NCBI RefSeq assembly: GCF_012034245.1
Contig: NZ_JAATEO010000023.1
Coordinates: 42,519 to 106,518 of the forward strand
Direction of reading: 5' to 3'
Length of the DNA stretch: 64,000 nt
From: Micromonospora thermarum
GTDB taxonomy: Bacteria > Actinomycetota > Actinomycetes > Mycobacteriales > Micromonosporaceae
Shown here one piece after another: positions 48,874-57,557 of this stretch. The position numbers were made by a program, and so were the translations under genes. A model generated the notes under the pieces. That model ran no database searches, was not told where the DNA came from, and was given only the letters and a program-made list of their open reading frames with translations. Each line of letters starts with the position of its first letter. The first letter of the stretch is position 1.

Positions 48874-50936
48874 GGCAGGAGCGGGTGCAGGTGATGGCGG
48901 GCAACGCTTTCGCCATCAGCGACGCCCAGGGCGACATGGAGGTCGACCCGCGCGCGCCGGTCGGGTTGTTCTCCTTCGACACCCGGTTCCTCGCGCACTG
49001 GGTGCTCCGGGTCGACGGGGAGCGGTTGAACGCCCTGTCCCGGGACGACATGACGTACTTCGAGACCCGGTTCTTCCTCGTCCCCGGCACCGCCAGCCAC
49101 TACGTCGACGCCGACGTGTCGGTGATCCGGCACCGGTCCCTCGACGACAGCTTCAACGAGAAGATCATCGTGCTCAACCACTCCGCGGACCCGGCTGACA
49201 TGACGGTCCGGATGGACATCGGCAGCGACTTCGGCGACGCCGCCGACATCGGCCGGCCGCGCGAGCGGCGGGTCGAGGTCACCGCGGTGCCGGAGCACCG
49301 GCAGCTGCGGCTCCGGTACCGCCGGGAGCGCTTCGACCGGGAGACGATCGTGAGCAGCACCGCGCCCGTCGAGGTCGATGAGCGGGGGATGACGTTCCGG
49401 ATCCGGGTGCCGCCGCGCGGGCAGTGGGAGACCGATCTGCACATCTGCATGATCGTGCGGGGCGAGGCCGGTCACGACATGCGTGCCGACCTGGAGACCC
49501 ACCAGCTGCACGTCCGCCGGGACATGCGGGACGACCTGCGCGCCTGGCTCGACCGGGCACCCACGCTGGTGGCCGAGAACGGCGCGCTGGCGGGGGCGTA
49601 CGAGCGGTGCCTGACGGACCTCGCCGCCCTGCGCTACGAGCCGCTGTCGTCCACCCGGCGGGTCACGGTCGGCGGTCTGCCGTGGGCGATGACGCTGTAC
49701 GGGCGGGACATCCTGGTGACCTGCCTCCAGACACTGCCGTTCACGCCGGAGCTGGCGCCGGTGGCGCTGCGCCTGCTGGCCCTGCTCCAGGGTGGCCGGC
49801 TGGACGACATCCACGAGGAGGAACCCGGCAAGATCCTCACCCAGTTGCGCTACGGGGAGGCCGCCGCGTTCGGCGAGGAGCCGACCACCCTCTACTACGG
49901 GGCGGCCGACACCACCCCGCTGTTCGTGGTGCTGCTCGACGAGTACGAGCGCTGGTCCGGCGACGTCGCGCTGGTGCGGGAGCTGCGCCACCCGGCGCGC
50001 ATGGCGCTGGACTGGATCGACGAGTACGGCGCGTCGACCGGTGACGGGTACGTCCGCTACCAGCGCCGCAACGCTCATCAGGGTCGGCTCAACCAGTGCT
50101 GGAAGGACTCGCCGGACGCGATCACCGACCGGAACGGGTGGCAACCCGGCTTCCCGCGCGCGACCTGCGAGGTGCAGGGCTACGCGTACGACGCGAAGCT
50201 GCGCGGCGCCCGCCTCGCCCGGGAGTTCTGGGGCGACCCCGCGTACGCGGACCGGCTGGAGCGGGAGGCGGCGGAGCTGAAGCGGCGCTTCAACGAGGAT
50301 TTCTGGCTGCCCGAGCGCGGCTACTACGCGCTCGCCCTCGGCCCCGACGGCGAGCCGGTCGACGCGCTCACCTCCAACGTCGGTCACCTGCTGTGGAGCG
50401 GGATCGTCCCCGAGGACCGGGCCGGTACGGTGGCCGACCACCTGGTCGGCCCGGATCTCTTCTCCGGCTGGGGTGTGCGCACCCTCGCCGCCGGGCAGCG
50501 CGTCTACAACCCGGTCGGTTCGCACCTGGGCGCGGTGTGGCCGTGGGACAACGCCGTGATCGCCGCCGGTCTGCGCCGGTACCGGTGCGACCGGGCGGCG
50601 GCGCGGATCGCGCAGGGGATGTTCGACATGGCCGAGCGGGTCGGCGGGGCGGTGCCCGAGGTCATCGCCGGCTACCCCCGCACCCTGACGAAGTACCCGG
50701 TCCAGCTCCCGACCGCCGGCCGCCCGCAGGCGTGGTCCTCCGGCGGCTTGCTGATGCTGCTCGCCACCGTCCTCGGGCTGGTCCCGTGCGGCGAGAACCT
50801 GCTGGTGAACCCCGCGCTACCGGAGGGCTTCGGGCGGATCGAGCTGCTGGACGTCCCCGGCCGGTGGGGTCACGCCGACGCCTACGGCCGGGACCGCGCC
50901 GCCGGGGTGCGCGGGCACCGGCCCCGCCTGCGGTGA
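48870..50936 (+). CDS. Amylo-alpha-1,6-glucosidase (glycogen debranching) family protein
   Basis: 688 residues. An N-terminal beta-sandwich (DTRFLAHWVLRVDGERLNAL, ETRFFLVPGTAS) precedes an (alpha/alpha)6 barrel like the C-terminal domain of glycogen debranching enzymes (TVGGLPWAMTLYGRDILVTC, NQCWKDSPDAI, GAVWPWDNAVIAAGL). It probably removes 1,6-linked glucose or acts on short branched oligosaccharides. The GTG at 48870 lies in the SCP2 stop (GTGA). The last 120 nt overlap the minus-strand Pr6Pr gene. Confidence 0.85.
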   Translation: MRQERVQVMAGNAFAISDAQGDMEVDPRAPVGLFSFDTRFLAHWVLRVDGERLNALSRDDMTYFETRFFLVPGTASHYVDADVSVIRHRSLDDSFNEKIIVLNHSADPADMTVRMDIGSDFGDAADIGRPRERRVEVTAVPEHRQLRLRYRRERFDRETIVSSTAPVEVDERGMTFRIRVPPRGQWETDLHICMIVRGEAGHDMRADLETHQLHVRRDMRDDLRAWLDRAPTLVAENGALAGAYERCLTDLAALRYEPLSSTRRVTVGGLPWAMTLYGRDILVTCLQTLPFTPELAPVALRLLALLQGGRLDDIHEEEPGKILTQLRYGEAAAFGEEPTTLYYGAADTTPLFVVLLDEYERWSGDVALVRELRHPARMALDWIDEYGASTGDGYVRYQRRNAHQGRLNQCWKDSPDAITDRNGWQPGFPRATCEVQGYAYDAKLRGARLAREFWGDPAYADRLEREAAELKRRFNEDFWLPERGYYALALGPDGEPVDALTSNVGHLLWSGIVPEDRAGTVADHLVGPDLFSGWGVRTLAAGQRVYNPVGSHLGAVWPWDNAVIAAGLRRYRCDRAAARIAQGMFDMAERVGGAVPEVIAGYPRTLTKYPVQLPTAGRPQAWSSGGLLMLLATVLGLVPCGENLLVNPALPEGFGRIELLDVPGRWGHADAYGRDRAAGVRGHRPRLR

Positions 50937-51629
50937 CCCGGCCGCCGGGTCCGCCGTCCCGCCGGTGGGCGGCCCGGAAACCGCCGGGCCGTCCGCCGGT
51001 CCGCGTCGCCGGGCCAGCCCCCGGTCCACGCCGACGAACACGAGCCCGAGCAGCCAGAACGCGAAGGCGAAGAAGGTCGCGCTGACCCCGACGCCGCCGT
51101 AGCCCAGCTCGCCGGCGTCGATGAACGGGTACGGGTACCGCTCGACGAGCAGGCCGCGGACCAGTGCGAATCCGAGGTAGCCGAGCGGGAACGCCAGCCA
51201 CCACACCGCGTACCGCGGGCGCAGGCGGCCGCGCCGGTCGAACAGCGCCCAGTCCGCCACGGCGAGCAGCGGCACCACCGTGTGCAGGAACTGGTTGCCC
51301 AGCGCCTCGCCGAAGGCCCGGTCCGGCTGGGGCATCGCGAACGGGCTGGCCGGGTTGGCCAGCACCAGGTGGTAGACGACGCCGGTGATGGTGACGTAGA
51401 GCGTCACCGCGCCCTTGACCGCCGGCCGGGGCTCCGGCCGGCCCTGGTGGGCCCGCCAGGCCGCGTACCCGCCGAAGAGCCCGACGGCGAGGTTGCTCTG
51501 GATGGTGAAGTACGGCAGCAGGCCGGTGACCGTCGCCGGGCCGAGGGCCGTGAGCACGATCCCGGCGAGCACGCTGAACACGATCGCCACGCGGAGGGCC
51601 ACCGCCGCGCGTCGACGCCGCAGGTTCAT
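50817..51629 (-). CDS. Pr6Pr family membrane protein
   Basis: 270 residues with about six hydrophobic helices (residues 8-30, 35-55, 73-92, 113-128, 140-160 and 175-200). The order and motifs (YFTIQSNLAVGLFGG, YPYPFIDAGELGYGGV) match the FAR-17a/AIG1-like Pr6Pr group of unknown function. The C-terminal 60 residues are Pro/Gly/Ala-rich and overlap the 3' end of the debranching gene on the other strand. The stop may be earlier in relatives; the tail is unusual. Confidence 0.75.
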   Translation of the reverse strand: MNLRRRRAAVALRVAIVFSVLAGIVLTALGPATVTGLLPYFTIQSNLAVGLFGGYAAWRAHQGRPEPRPAVKGAVTLYVTITGVVYHLVLANPASPFAMPQPDRAFGEALGNQFLHTVVPLLAVADWALFDRRGRLRPRYAVWWLAFPLGYLGFALVRGLLVERYPYPFIDAGELGYGGVGVSATFFAFAFWLLGLVFVGVDRGLARRRGPADGPAVSGPPTGGTADPAAGSPQAGPVPAHPGGAVPAVGVGVTPPAGDVQQLDPPEALR

Positions 51630-51687
51630 CGGGGCACGCTACCAGCCGCCCGCACCGGGATCGCCGGTCGAGGACGGCCGGGCCGCC

Positions 51688-52449
51688 TCACTTCGGGCCG
51701 GTGGTCCGTGACGGCGTCGTGGGCACGTCACCGGGCGCCGTGGGCTGCCCGGTCCCCGGGGTGGGTGGTTGCGTCGCCCGGCCGGTGGGTCGGACGGTCG
51801 GCTGGTTGCTGTGCCGCTCGGTCGGGGTCGCGCCCGGGCCGTCGGCGGGCTTCCCGGCCAGCACCCGGTCGCAGTAACCGGGCACCTCGTCCCGGCCGCC
51901 GGCCGCGCCGATCAGCTCAGCGAAGGCCGGGTTGTCCAGGGCTCGGCCGGGGTTGTCGCCGGCGTCGACCCGGTACGCGCGGCACAGGCCCACCACCGAC
52001 TCGTCGGGATCGGGCCGCGCCGTCCCACCGGTGGGAGGACCGGGCCGCGGGTCCGTGCCGGTGCTGGGGGAGCCCGGCGTCGCCGATGCCGACGTGGACG
52101 GCACCGCCGGCGGCGCGGACGGGCGCAGCGGATTCGGCAGGACGCCCCCGGCGGCGGCCAGTGCCGCCCCGCCGGTGCCCGCCAGCAGCAGCCCGACCAG
52201 GGCCGCGCGCACGCCGAAGCCGGCGAGCGCGAAGCCCCGCCGGCGCTCCGGCACGGTCACGGGGGTGCCGAGGAGCGCCAGGTGGTACGCCCGCACCGCC
52301 GCGGCCTCCCCGCCCAGCTCACCGGGCGCCGGTGCGGCGCGGACCGCCGACAGGAGCGACACGAGGGGGTGCCACCCGTCCGTAGGGTCGACGGCGGTGC
52401 CGTCGAGCAGTCGCTCGACGGTGTCAGAGTCCATCCGGTGTGCAGTCAT
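51688..52449 (-). CDS. Single-pass membrane protein with Pro/Thr-rich exterior
   Basis: 253 residues. The cytoplasmic part (about residues 1-70) has HPLVSLLSAVRAAPAPGELGG and AAAVRAYHLALLG, resembling the front of actinobacterial anti-sigma-like proteins. One membrane helix (GVRAALVGLLLAGTGGAALAAAGGVLP) follows, then a long Pro/Ser/Thr-rich stretch with a small Cys-containing domain (VGLCRAYRVDAGDNPGRAL and VPGYCDRVL). It is probably envelope-associated; the function is unknown and no sigma factor is adjacent. Confidence 0.65.
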   Translation of the reverse strand: MTAHRMDSDTVERLLDGTAVDPTDGWHPLVSLLSAVRAAPAPGELGGEAAAVRAYHLALLGTPVTVPERRRGFALAGFGVRAALVGLLLAGTGGAALAAAGGVLPNPLRPSAPPAVPSTSASATPGSPSTGTDPRPGPPTGGTARPDPDESVVGLCRAYRVDAGDNPGRALDNPAFAELIGAAGGRDEVPGYCDRVLAGKPADGPGATPTERHSNQPTVRPTGRATQPPTPGTGQPTAPGDVPTTPSRTTGPK

Positions 52450-52563
52450 GTCGGTTCACTCAGCGCCCGCGAGCGGCTGGGCGTCACACGGGGGGAGAGT
52501 GACCTGGGACAACAACGGCTCGCGCCGGGTGCGCGAGGCCGGAACGGTGGCCCGGCGGCGGAC

Positions 52564-53070
52564 TCAGCCCATCGTCTTGGCGCCGTCGATCGCCTCGCGG
52601 AGGATGTCGGCGTGCCCCGCGTGCTGGGCCGTCTCCGCGATGACGTGCAGCAGGACCCGGCGGACGCTCCAACTCGCGCCGGGCTCGAACCACGGGGCCG
52701 AGGGCAGCGGGTGGGACCGGTCCAGGTCGAGCGTGGTGACCAGCTCGTCCGTCCGGGCGGCCACCTCGGCGTACGCGTCGAGCAGGACGGCGAGCGTCTC
52801 GCCCTCGGTCATCCGGAACTGGCCGAGCCAGTCCACCGGTTCGCTGGCCATCGCGTCGGCGCCGCCGACCGCGAACCGCAGCCAGGCGGCCTCCGTGGTC
52901 GCCACGTGCTTGATGAGGCCGCCGAGGCACAGCTCGCTGACCGTGCTGCGGAGGGCAGCCTGCTCGTCGCTGAGCCCCTCCACGGTCTGCCGCAGGAAGC
53001 CACGGTGGCGGCGCAGGCTCGCCAGCAGATCGGCGCGCTCACCCGTGATGGACGGAGCGGAAGCGGTCAT
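52564..53070 (-). CDS. DinB family (DUF664) protein
   Basis: 168 residues from the ATG at 53070 (GAAGGG eight nt upstream). It is a four-helix bundle: RADLLASLRRHRGFLRQTVE, ALRSTVSELCLGGLIKHVATTE, WSVRRVLLHVIAETAQHAGHAD. The three metal-ligand His positions of DinB-like/mycothiol-dependent transferases are kept (KHVA, the second HV and QHAGHAD). Some relatives use mycothiol or bacillithiol as cofactor; the substrate is unknown. Confidence 0.85.
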   Translation of the reverse strand: MTASAPSITGERADLLASLRRHRGFLRQTVEGLSDEQAALRSTVSELCLGGLIKHVATTEAAWLRFAVGGADAMASEPVDWLGQFRMTEGETLAVLLDAYAEVAARTDELVTTLDLDRSHPLPSAPWFEPGASWSVRRVLLHVIAETAQHAGHADILREAIDGAKTMG

Positions 53071-53199
53071 GGCGGTCACCCTTCGCCGTTGTCGGGAACA
53101 GCCCTGACGATAGGTGCGACCACCGACAGAATCGGCCACCACGCTGCCGGATTTAGCCCTGCGGTTGCCGATTCGTCCGACCCGCGCTCCACTAACTAC

Positions 53200-54105
53200 A
53201 TGGGTGTCATCAAGGTGGGCACGGCGTCCTGGGCGGACCAGATGCTGCTGAAGTCCGGCTGGTATCCCCGGTCCGCCAGCACCCCCGCCGCCCGGCTCGC
53301 CCACTACGCCGGCCGCTTCCCCCTGGTGGAGGTGGACACGTCGTACTACGCCGTGCCCGCACCGGAGACGACCCACGGCTGGGCGGCCGCGACGCCGGCC
53401 GGCTTCACCTTCGACGTCAAGGCGTTCCGCCTGTTCACGGGCCACCCGACACCGGTCGACGCGCTCCCGGCGGACCTGCGCCCGGCGGACGGCCCGACCC
53501 GCGTCCGCCGCCGGGACCTGGCGCCCGAGGCGTACGACGAGCTGTGGCGCCGGTTCCGGGCGGCGCTGGACCCGCTCGCGGCGGCCGGGCGGCTCGGAGC
53601 CGTGCTGTTGCAGTTCCCGCCCTGGCTGGCCCGCGGCGACGCCGCCCGGCGCAGGATCGTCGAGCTGGCCGGGCGGTGCCGGCCCTGGCCGGTCGCGGTG
53701 GAGCTGCGGCACGGCTCCTGGTTCGACGGCGCCGCCGCGCTCGACACCCTCGCCTTCCTGCGCGAGCACGACCTCGCGCACGTCACCGTCGACATGCCGC
53801 AGGGCCACCCCTCGTCGGTGCCGCCGATCCCGGTCGCCACGGCCGATCTCGCGGTGGTCCGCTTCCACGGGCACGGCACCGCCTGGGAGTCCGGCGACAA
53901 GCAGGAGAAGTTCCGCTACGCGTACGGCGAGCGGGAGCTGCGCCACTGGGCGGAGCTGCTCGCCGAGCTGGCCGGGCAGTGCGTCGAGCTGCACGCGCTG
54001 TTCAACAACTGCTGCGGTGACCAGGCGCAGCGCGACGCCGCCCGCCTCGCCGACCTGCTCGGCGTCGAGCCGGTCCGCCCACCCGAGCCGGCCCGCACCG
54101 GATGA
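53200..54105 (+). CDS. DUF72 family protein
   Basis: 301 residues, a TIM-barrel-like DUF72 protein. Family blocks are IKVGTASWADQMLL, EVDTSYYAVPAPETTHGWAA, FTFDVKAF, LLQFPPWL, VAVELRHGSWF and LFNNCCGDQAQRDAARLADL. Conserved charged residues suggest an enzyme, but the reaction is not known. The start is the ATG at 53200 with no clear ribosome binding site (ACTAACTAC precedes it). Its stop overlaps an in-frame ATG of the next small ORF (ATGA). Confidence 0.85.
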   Translation: MGVIKVGTASWADQMLLKSGWYPRSASTPAARLAHYAGRFPLVEVDTSYYAVPAPETTHGWAAATPAGFTFDVKAFRLFTGHPTPVDALPADLRPADGPTRVRRRDLAPEAYDELWRRFRAALDPLAAAGRLGAVLLQFPPWLARGDAARRRIVELAGRCRPWPVAVELRHGSWFDGAAALDTLAFLREHDLAHVTVDMPQGHPSSVPPIPVATADLAVVRFHGHGTAWESGDKQEKFRYAYGERELRHWAELLAELAGQCVELHALFNNCCGDQAQRDAARLADLLGVEPVRPPEPARTG

Positions 54106-54167
54106 CCGGTTTCCCCACCCGCCGCCCGGGTACCGGCGAGCACATGAGCGACGGGAGGAACGAGCCG

Positions 54168-54350
54168 ATGACCGAGCAGCGCCAGGAGTGGAACCCGGAC
54201 CGGGCACCATCGGTGCCGGAGGACGCGGCGGCACGGGCGACCCGGGAGGCGCAGAAGGCGCACGGCGGCAGCATGGCTCCCGGCATCGTCGACGACACGG
54301 GCCGGCCGGTGGCGTCCGACCCCGCCGGGGAGAACACCCCCGGCGCCTGA
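54168..54350 (+). CDS. Small hydrophilic protein
   Basis: 60 residues from the ATG at 54168, preceded by GGGAGG at 54153-54158; upstream in-frame ATGs at 54102 and 54144 are alternatives. The protein is rich in Ala, Pro, Asp and Glu (WNPDRAPSVPEDAAARATRE) and is probably disordered. Many actinobacteria encode similar short proteins next to DUF72; the function is unknown. Confidence 0.5.
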   Translation: MTEQRQEWNPDRAPSVPEDAAARATREAQKAHGGSMAPGIVDDTGRPVASDPAGENTPGA

Positions 54351-54368
54351 GGGCAGGTCGTGCTGCCC
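54351..54368. terminator. Short hairpin between convergent small genes
   Basis: GGGCAG and CTGCCC around GTCGTG lie directly after the stop of the plus-strand small gene and before the minus-strand gene stop at 54389. Confidence 0.3.
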
Positions 54369-54388
54369 AGGGCTGGCGGCGCGAGTCG

Positions 54389-54751
54389 TCAGGAGCGCCG
54401 GCCACGAGTGCGCAGCGCATCCTCCGAGCGGACGTCGATGTCCGCGTCGTCGGGGAACGGCCGGCGTGCCGGCGCCGGGTCCGGCGGCGCGCCGGGCCCC
54501 GCCATCGGCGTACGGGTGGGCTCGACCTGCCCGAGCCCGTGCCGACCGGCCCGGCCCGACGGCCCGGCCGGCGCACCGGCGCGGCGGTCGCCGCGCCGCC
54601 CCTCGGGTACGGCGGTCTCCTCGCTGCCCTCGTCCATCGGGTCGTGCTCACCCGCGCCCCAGGGCGGGTCCGCGTCGAAACCGTCCCGGGTGATCCACGG
54701 TGTGGCCGCCTCCGGCTGCCGCCCGTCGTCCCGCCCGCTGCTGCCCGTCAT
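54389..54751 (-). CDS. Small acidic hypothetical protein
   Basis: 120 residues, rich in Asp, Glu, Gly, Arg and Pro with no hydrophobic stretch (EEDPMDEGSEETAV-like content), and therefore probably disordered. The start is the ATG at 54751. No homologous domain is recognised, and the real existence of the gene is uncertain; codon third-position GC is compatible with coding. It lies upstream of a tandem repeat block. Confidence 0.4.
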   Translation of the reverse strand: MTGSSGRDDGRQPEAATPWITRDGFDADPPWGAGEHDPMDEGSEETAVPEGRRGDRRAGAPAGPSGRAGRHGLGQVEPTRTPMAGPGAPPDPAPARRPFPDDADIDVRSEDALRTRGRRS

Positions 54752-54811
54752 CGCACACCTCGCTGGTTGGTCCGGCTACCCGGGCCGATTGCCCACCCCG
54801 GTCGTCGTCAT

Positions 54812-54903
54812 GCCTTCGGGAACGCCGCACCCCACCGGAAACCGGCCTTCGGGAACGCCGCACCCGGCGCAAACCAGCCTTCGGGTACGGCTGCGCCCCG
54901 CCC
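54812..54903. repeat. Three tandem ~33-nt repeats
   Basis: Units start at 54812, 54845 and 54877. The first two share GCCTTCGGGAACGCCGCACC and the third is degenerate (GCCTTCGGGTACGG). They lie between the acidic small protein and the minus-strand gene stop at 54932. No palindrome or spacer pattern like CRISPR is present. Confidence 0.8.
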
Positions 54904-54931
54904 GGAAGCCGGCGGGGCGCAGCGTGCGGTG

Positions 54932-55558
54932 TCAGCGGCCGGACATCGCCATCTTGCGACCGGTCATGCCCGTCATCGCCATCTTGCCGATCCCCTTCAT
55001 GGAACCCAGCGTGCCGGCCCGTCCGAGCATGCCCCGGAGGACCTGGCCGGGCTTCTGCTGCTCCCCCATGTACGCGGTGACCACGATCAGCGCCCCGGTC
55101 AGCGCCGGGACCGCCCACTGGAGCACCTTCATCTGCCGCTGGACCGACGCGACGTTCGAGGGCGTGGAGTGGTTCGGCTCGGTTGTGCCGTCGACCGGAG
55201 GATTGCCGGCCTTCTCCAGTTTCATCCCGAGCAGCCGGCTGTAGCCGGTCACCGCGAGCGCGCTCACCGTCAGCGCGGTCTTCACGCTGCTGGCCCGGCC
55301 CACCCCCGCCTGGGCCGCCACCCGTGGGCTCTCCGTCACCAGTTCGCCGACCGCGCCGGCGAGATGCGCGCCGATCGCCGCGGCGTTGACGGGGGTCCAT
55401 TTGGCCCACCCGGCTGAGGCCACCGGCAACCGCTGGGTCGAGTCGTTGATTCGAGCCGCGCCGCCGTTGACCCCGAACGCTCCCATGAGGGAGCCCCCGA
55501 ACCAGGCCGCCAGGCCCAGATCGTGCATCGAGCGCAGCGCGGTGTGCCGTTCGGACAT
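54932..55558 (-). CDS. Hypothetical membrane protein
   Basis: 208 residues from the ATG at 55558 (GGAAGGGG upstream). Hydrophobic segments lie near residues 12-32 (DLGLAAWFGGSLMGAFGV), 55-72, 95-110 and 143-160. The N-terminus resembles DUF4149-like or DoxX-like small membrane proteins but I cannot assign it. The C-terminal 40 residues are basic with repeated Met-rich motifs (MKGIGKMAMTGMTGRKMAM). The function is unknown. Confidence 0.65.
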   Translation of the reverse strand: MSERHTALRSMHDLGLAAWFGGSLMGAFGVNGGAARINDSTQRLPVASAGWAKWTPVNAAAIGAHLAGAVGELVTESPRVAAQAGVGRASSVKTALTVSALAVTGYSRLLGMKLEKAGNPPVDGTTEPNHSTPSNVASVQRQMKVLQWAVPALTGALIVVTAYMGEQQKPGQVLRGMLGRAGTLGSMKGIGKMAMTGMTGRKMAMSGR

Positions 55559-55677
55559 CTGATCCCCTTCCACCGTGTCGGGCGGTGCGGCATACCCACC
55601 GCCCGAGCCGCTAACCCCGCCCGTCAACCGCCGATACCTCGCGGGGTCGCCGAAGCCGCCGCAGAAGGGGGCGGGGG

Positions 55678-56532
55678 TCAGCGCTGCGGCAGGTCGGCGG
55701 CGAACCGGGCCACCCGGCCCGCCAGCGGGGCCGCCGAGCGTACCCAGGTGAAGTGGTCCATCCGGGCCCCGGCCTGCGCCGCCGTGTAACGCTCGCGCAC
55801 GACGGGCGCCGCGACGAGCTTGCCGCACAGGTGGTCGAGCGTCTCGTGCGGCGTGTACTGGTCGTCGTCGACGCTGACGGCCAGCACCGGCGTCCGGATC
55901 CCGCGGACGGCCGCCTCCGCATCCACCCCGTCCAGCCGGGGGAAGCGGCCGGTCCGGGCGGTGTACGCCCAGTCACGGATCACGCCGCGCGCCTGCCGGC
56001 CGCCGAACCCCCAGCCCGGCCACACCCCCAGCAACCGGGCGGTGGCGGCGATCCCCTGCGTGTACGGCAGGACGCCGTACCCACGCGGACCCGGGTAGCT
56101 GCGCCACCACGGCACGCCCACGGCGACCAGCGCCAGCCCGTCGACGTCGTGTCCCTCGTGCAGCGCGAGGTGCAGCAGGGCCGCCTGACCGCCGAGGGAG
56201 TGCCCGAGCAGGACCGTCCGCCGGCCGTCCCGGCGTTCCTTCAGTGCTGCCAGCACGGCGCCGACATCGGCGGCCAGTTCGGCGTACCCGTAGCGGCAGG
56301 CACGGCTCGGCGGTGGCGTGCTCGTGCCGGTGCCCCGCAGGTCGGCGACCGCGACGGCCAGTCCGGCGGCGCGCAGGGCCGTGGCGAACGGCCGGTAGTA
56401 CCGCGCGGGGACCCCCATGGCGGGGGAGATCAGCACCAGGGCGTCGCCGCCGCCGTCCGGCTCCGGGTAGACCTGGAGGCCGAGGCGCGCCCCGTCGACG
56501 TCGACGAACTCCTGCTGGTACTCCGCGTTCAC
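55678..56532 (-). CDS. Alpha/beta hydrolase
   Basis: 284 residues. The nucleophile elbow GHSLGG is near residue 108, the oxyanion-region ISPAMGVPARYYRPFA follows the first strand, and a His in ARMDHFTWV near the end is the likely triad base, with an Asp in VDDDQYTP. It is probably a cytosolic esterase or lipase-like serine hydrolase. The start is the ATG at 56532. It is downstream of a glycosyltransferase operon in the same direction but separated from it by 54 nt. Confidence 0.85.
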   Translation of the reverse strand: MNAEYQQEFVDVDGARLGLQVYPEPDGGGDALVLISPAMGVPARYYRPFATALRAAGLAVAVADLRGTGTSTPPPSRACRYGYAELAADVGAVLAALKERRDGRRTVLLGHSLGGQAALLHLALHEGHDVDGLALVAVGVPWWRSYPGPRGYGVLPYTQGIAATARLLGVWPGWGFGGRQARGVIRDWAYTARTGRFPRLDGVDAEAAVRGIRTPVLAVSVDDDQYTPHETLDHLCGKLVAAPVVRERYTAAQAGARMDHFTWVRSAAPLAGRVARFAADLPQR

Positions 56533-56585
56533 GGCCCCAATCTACGACCCTTGCCTACTGGCGGGTAACCAGCGGGTGACGGCCG

Positions 56586-57557
56586 TCACCCGACCGGGAG
56601 CCACTCCGGCGACCGGGCCGGCGCCGGGACCGGGGCGCGGCGTTCGACCCGTTCCACCGCCGCGAGCACGTCCGGCACGTCGAGCGCCGCCAGCGCCGGA
56701 TGCGGTACGCCGTCCGCCCGCCCGCCGTCGCACGGGCCGCGCCAGAGCACGTCGTGGCAGGGCCGGTCGGGTGGTGGTCCCCACTGCGCGGGGGAGGCCG
56801 GGCCGAAGAGGACGACGGAGGGGGTGCGGTAGGCGGTGGCGAGGTGGGCGATGCCGGTGTCGCCGCTGACGAGGAGTCGGGCGTGGGCGACGAGGGTGGC
56901 GAGGTCGTGCAGGTCGGTGCGGCCGGCGAGGACCGCGCGCTCCGGGAGCCCGGCGAGACGCGCGACGTGTCGGGCGAGAGGCACCTCGGCGGCGTTGCCG
57001 GTGACGACGACGCGGTGGCCGGTGCTGGTGAGGTGACGGGCCACGGTGGCGAACCTCTCCGGGGGCCAGCGCCGGTGCGGCGCCTTGGCTCCCGGATGGA
57101 CGATCGTCGCGCCGGCGGGCAGCGCACCGACCGGCGGTCGGGTCAGGGCGAGGTCGGTGCGGTCGGCCGGGATGCCGTACCAGGCCAGTAGCCGGCACCA
57201 GCGGTCGACTTCGTGTTCGTCGGGTCGCCAGGGTGGTCCGTCGTGGTGGCCGGCGTCGGTGTTGGCGAAGGCGAGCAGCCGGCCGGGTCGGGTGGCGGTG
57301 AGCGTGTGGTGCGACTGGGGGCCGCGTCCGTGCAGGTTCACCGCGAGGTCGGGGGCGGGGCCGCTCCAGTGCAGCGGGCCGAGGCCGGGGGCGTCGACCA
57401 GCCGGTCGACGCCCCCGATCAGCTCCACCAGCGGGGCCAGCCAGCCGGGGGCGGCCAGGGTGAGTTCCTGGTCGGGGTGGGCGGTGCGCAGGGCGCGTAG
57501 CGCCGGGACGGCGGTGGCGAGGTCGCCGACGCCGAGGGCCCGCAGGACGAGGATCAC
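56586..57557 (-). CDS. Glycosyltransferase family 9 (heptosyltransferase-like)
   Basis: 323 residues of the GT9/heptosyltransferase group: LRALGVGDLATAVPALRALR at the N-terminus, HPGAKAPHRRWPPERFATVA at the donor site and SGDTGIAHLATAYRTPSVVLFGP with the conserved GDTG motif. It probably transfers an ADP-activated heptose onto a cell-surface glycan. It overlaps the SDR gene by ATGA at its start and is the last gene of the operon. In an organism without LPS the acceptor is unknown. Confidence 0.87.
   Translation of the reverse strand: MILVLRALGVGDLATAVPALRALRTAHPDQELTLAAPGWLAPLVELIGGVDRLVDAPGLGPLHWSGPAPDLAVNLHGRGPQSHHTLTATRPGRLLAFANTDAGHHDGPPWRPDEHEVDRWCRLLAWYGIPADRTDLALTRPPVGALPAGATIVHPGAKAPHRRWPPERFATVARHLTSTGHRVVVTGNAAEVPLARHVARLAGLPERAVLAGRTDLHDLATLVAHARLLVSGDTGIAHLATAYRTPSVVLFGPASPAQWGPPPDRPCHDVLWRGPCDGGRADGVPHPALAALDVPDVLAAVERVERRAPVPAPARSPEWLPVG

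Noticed and set aside
54812..54903. Possible CRISPR array
   Set aside because: Repeats are contiguous with no distinct spacers, only three units, and no cas genes nearby.
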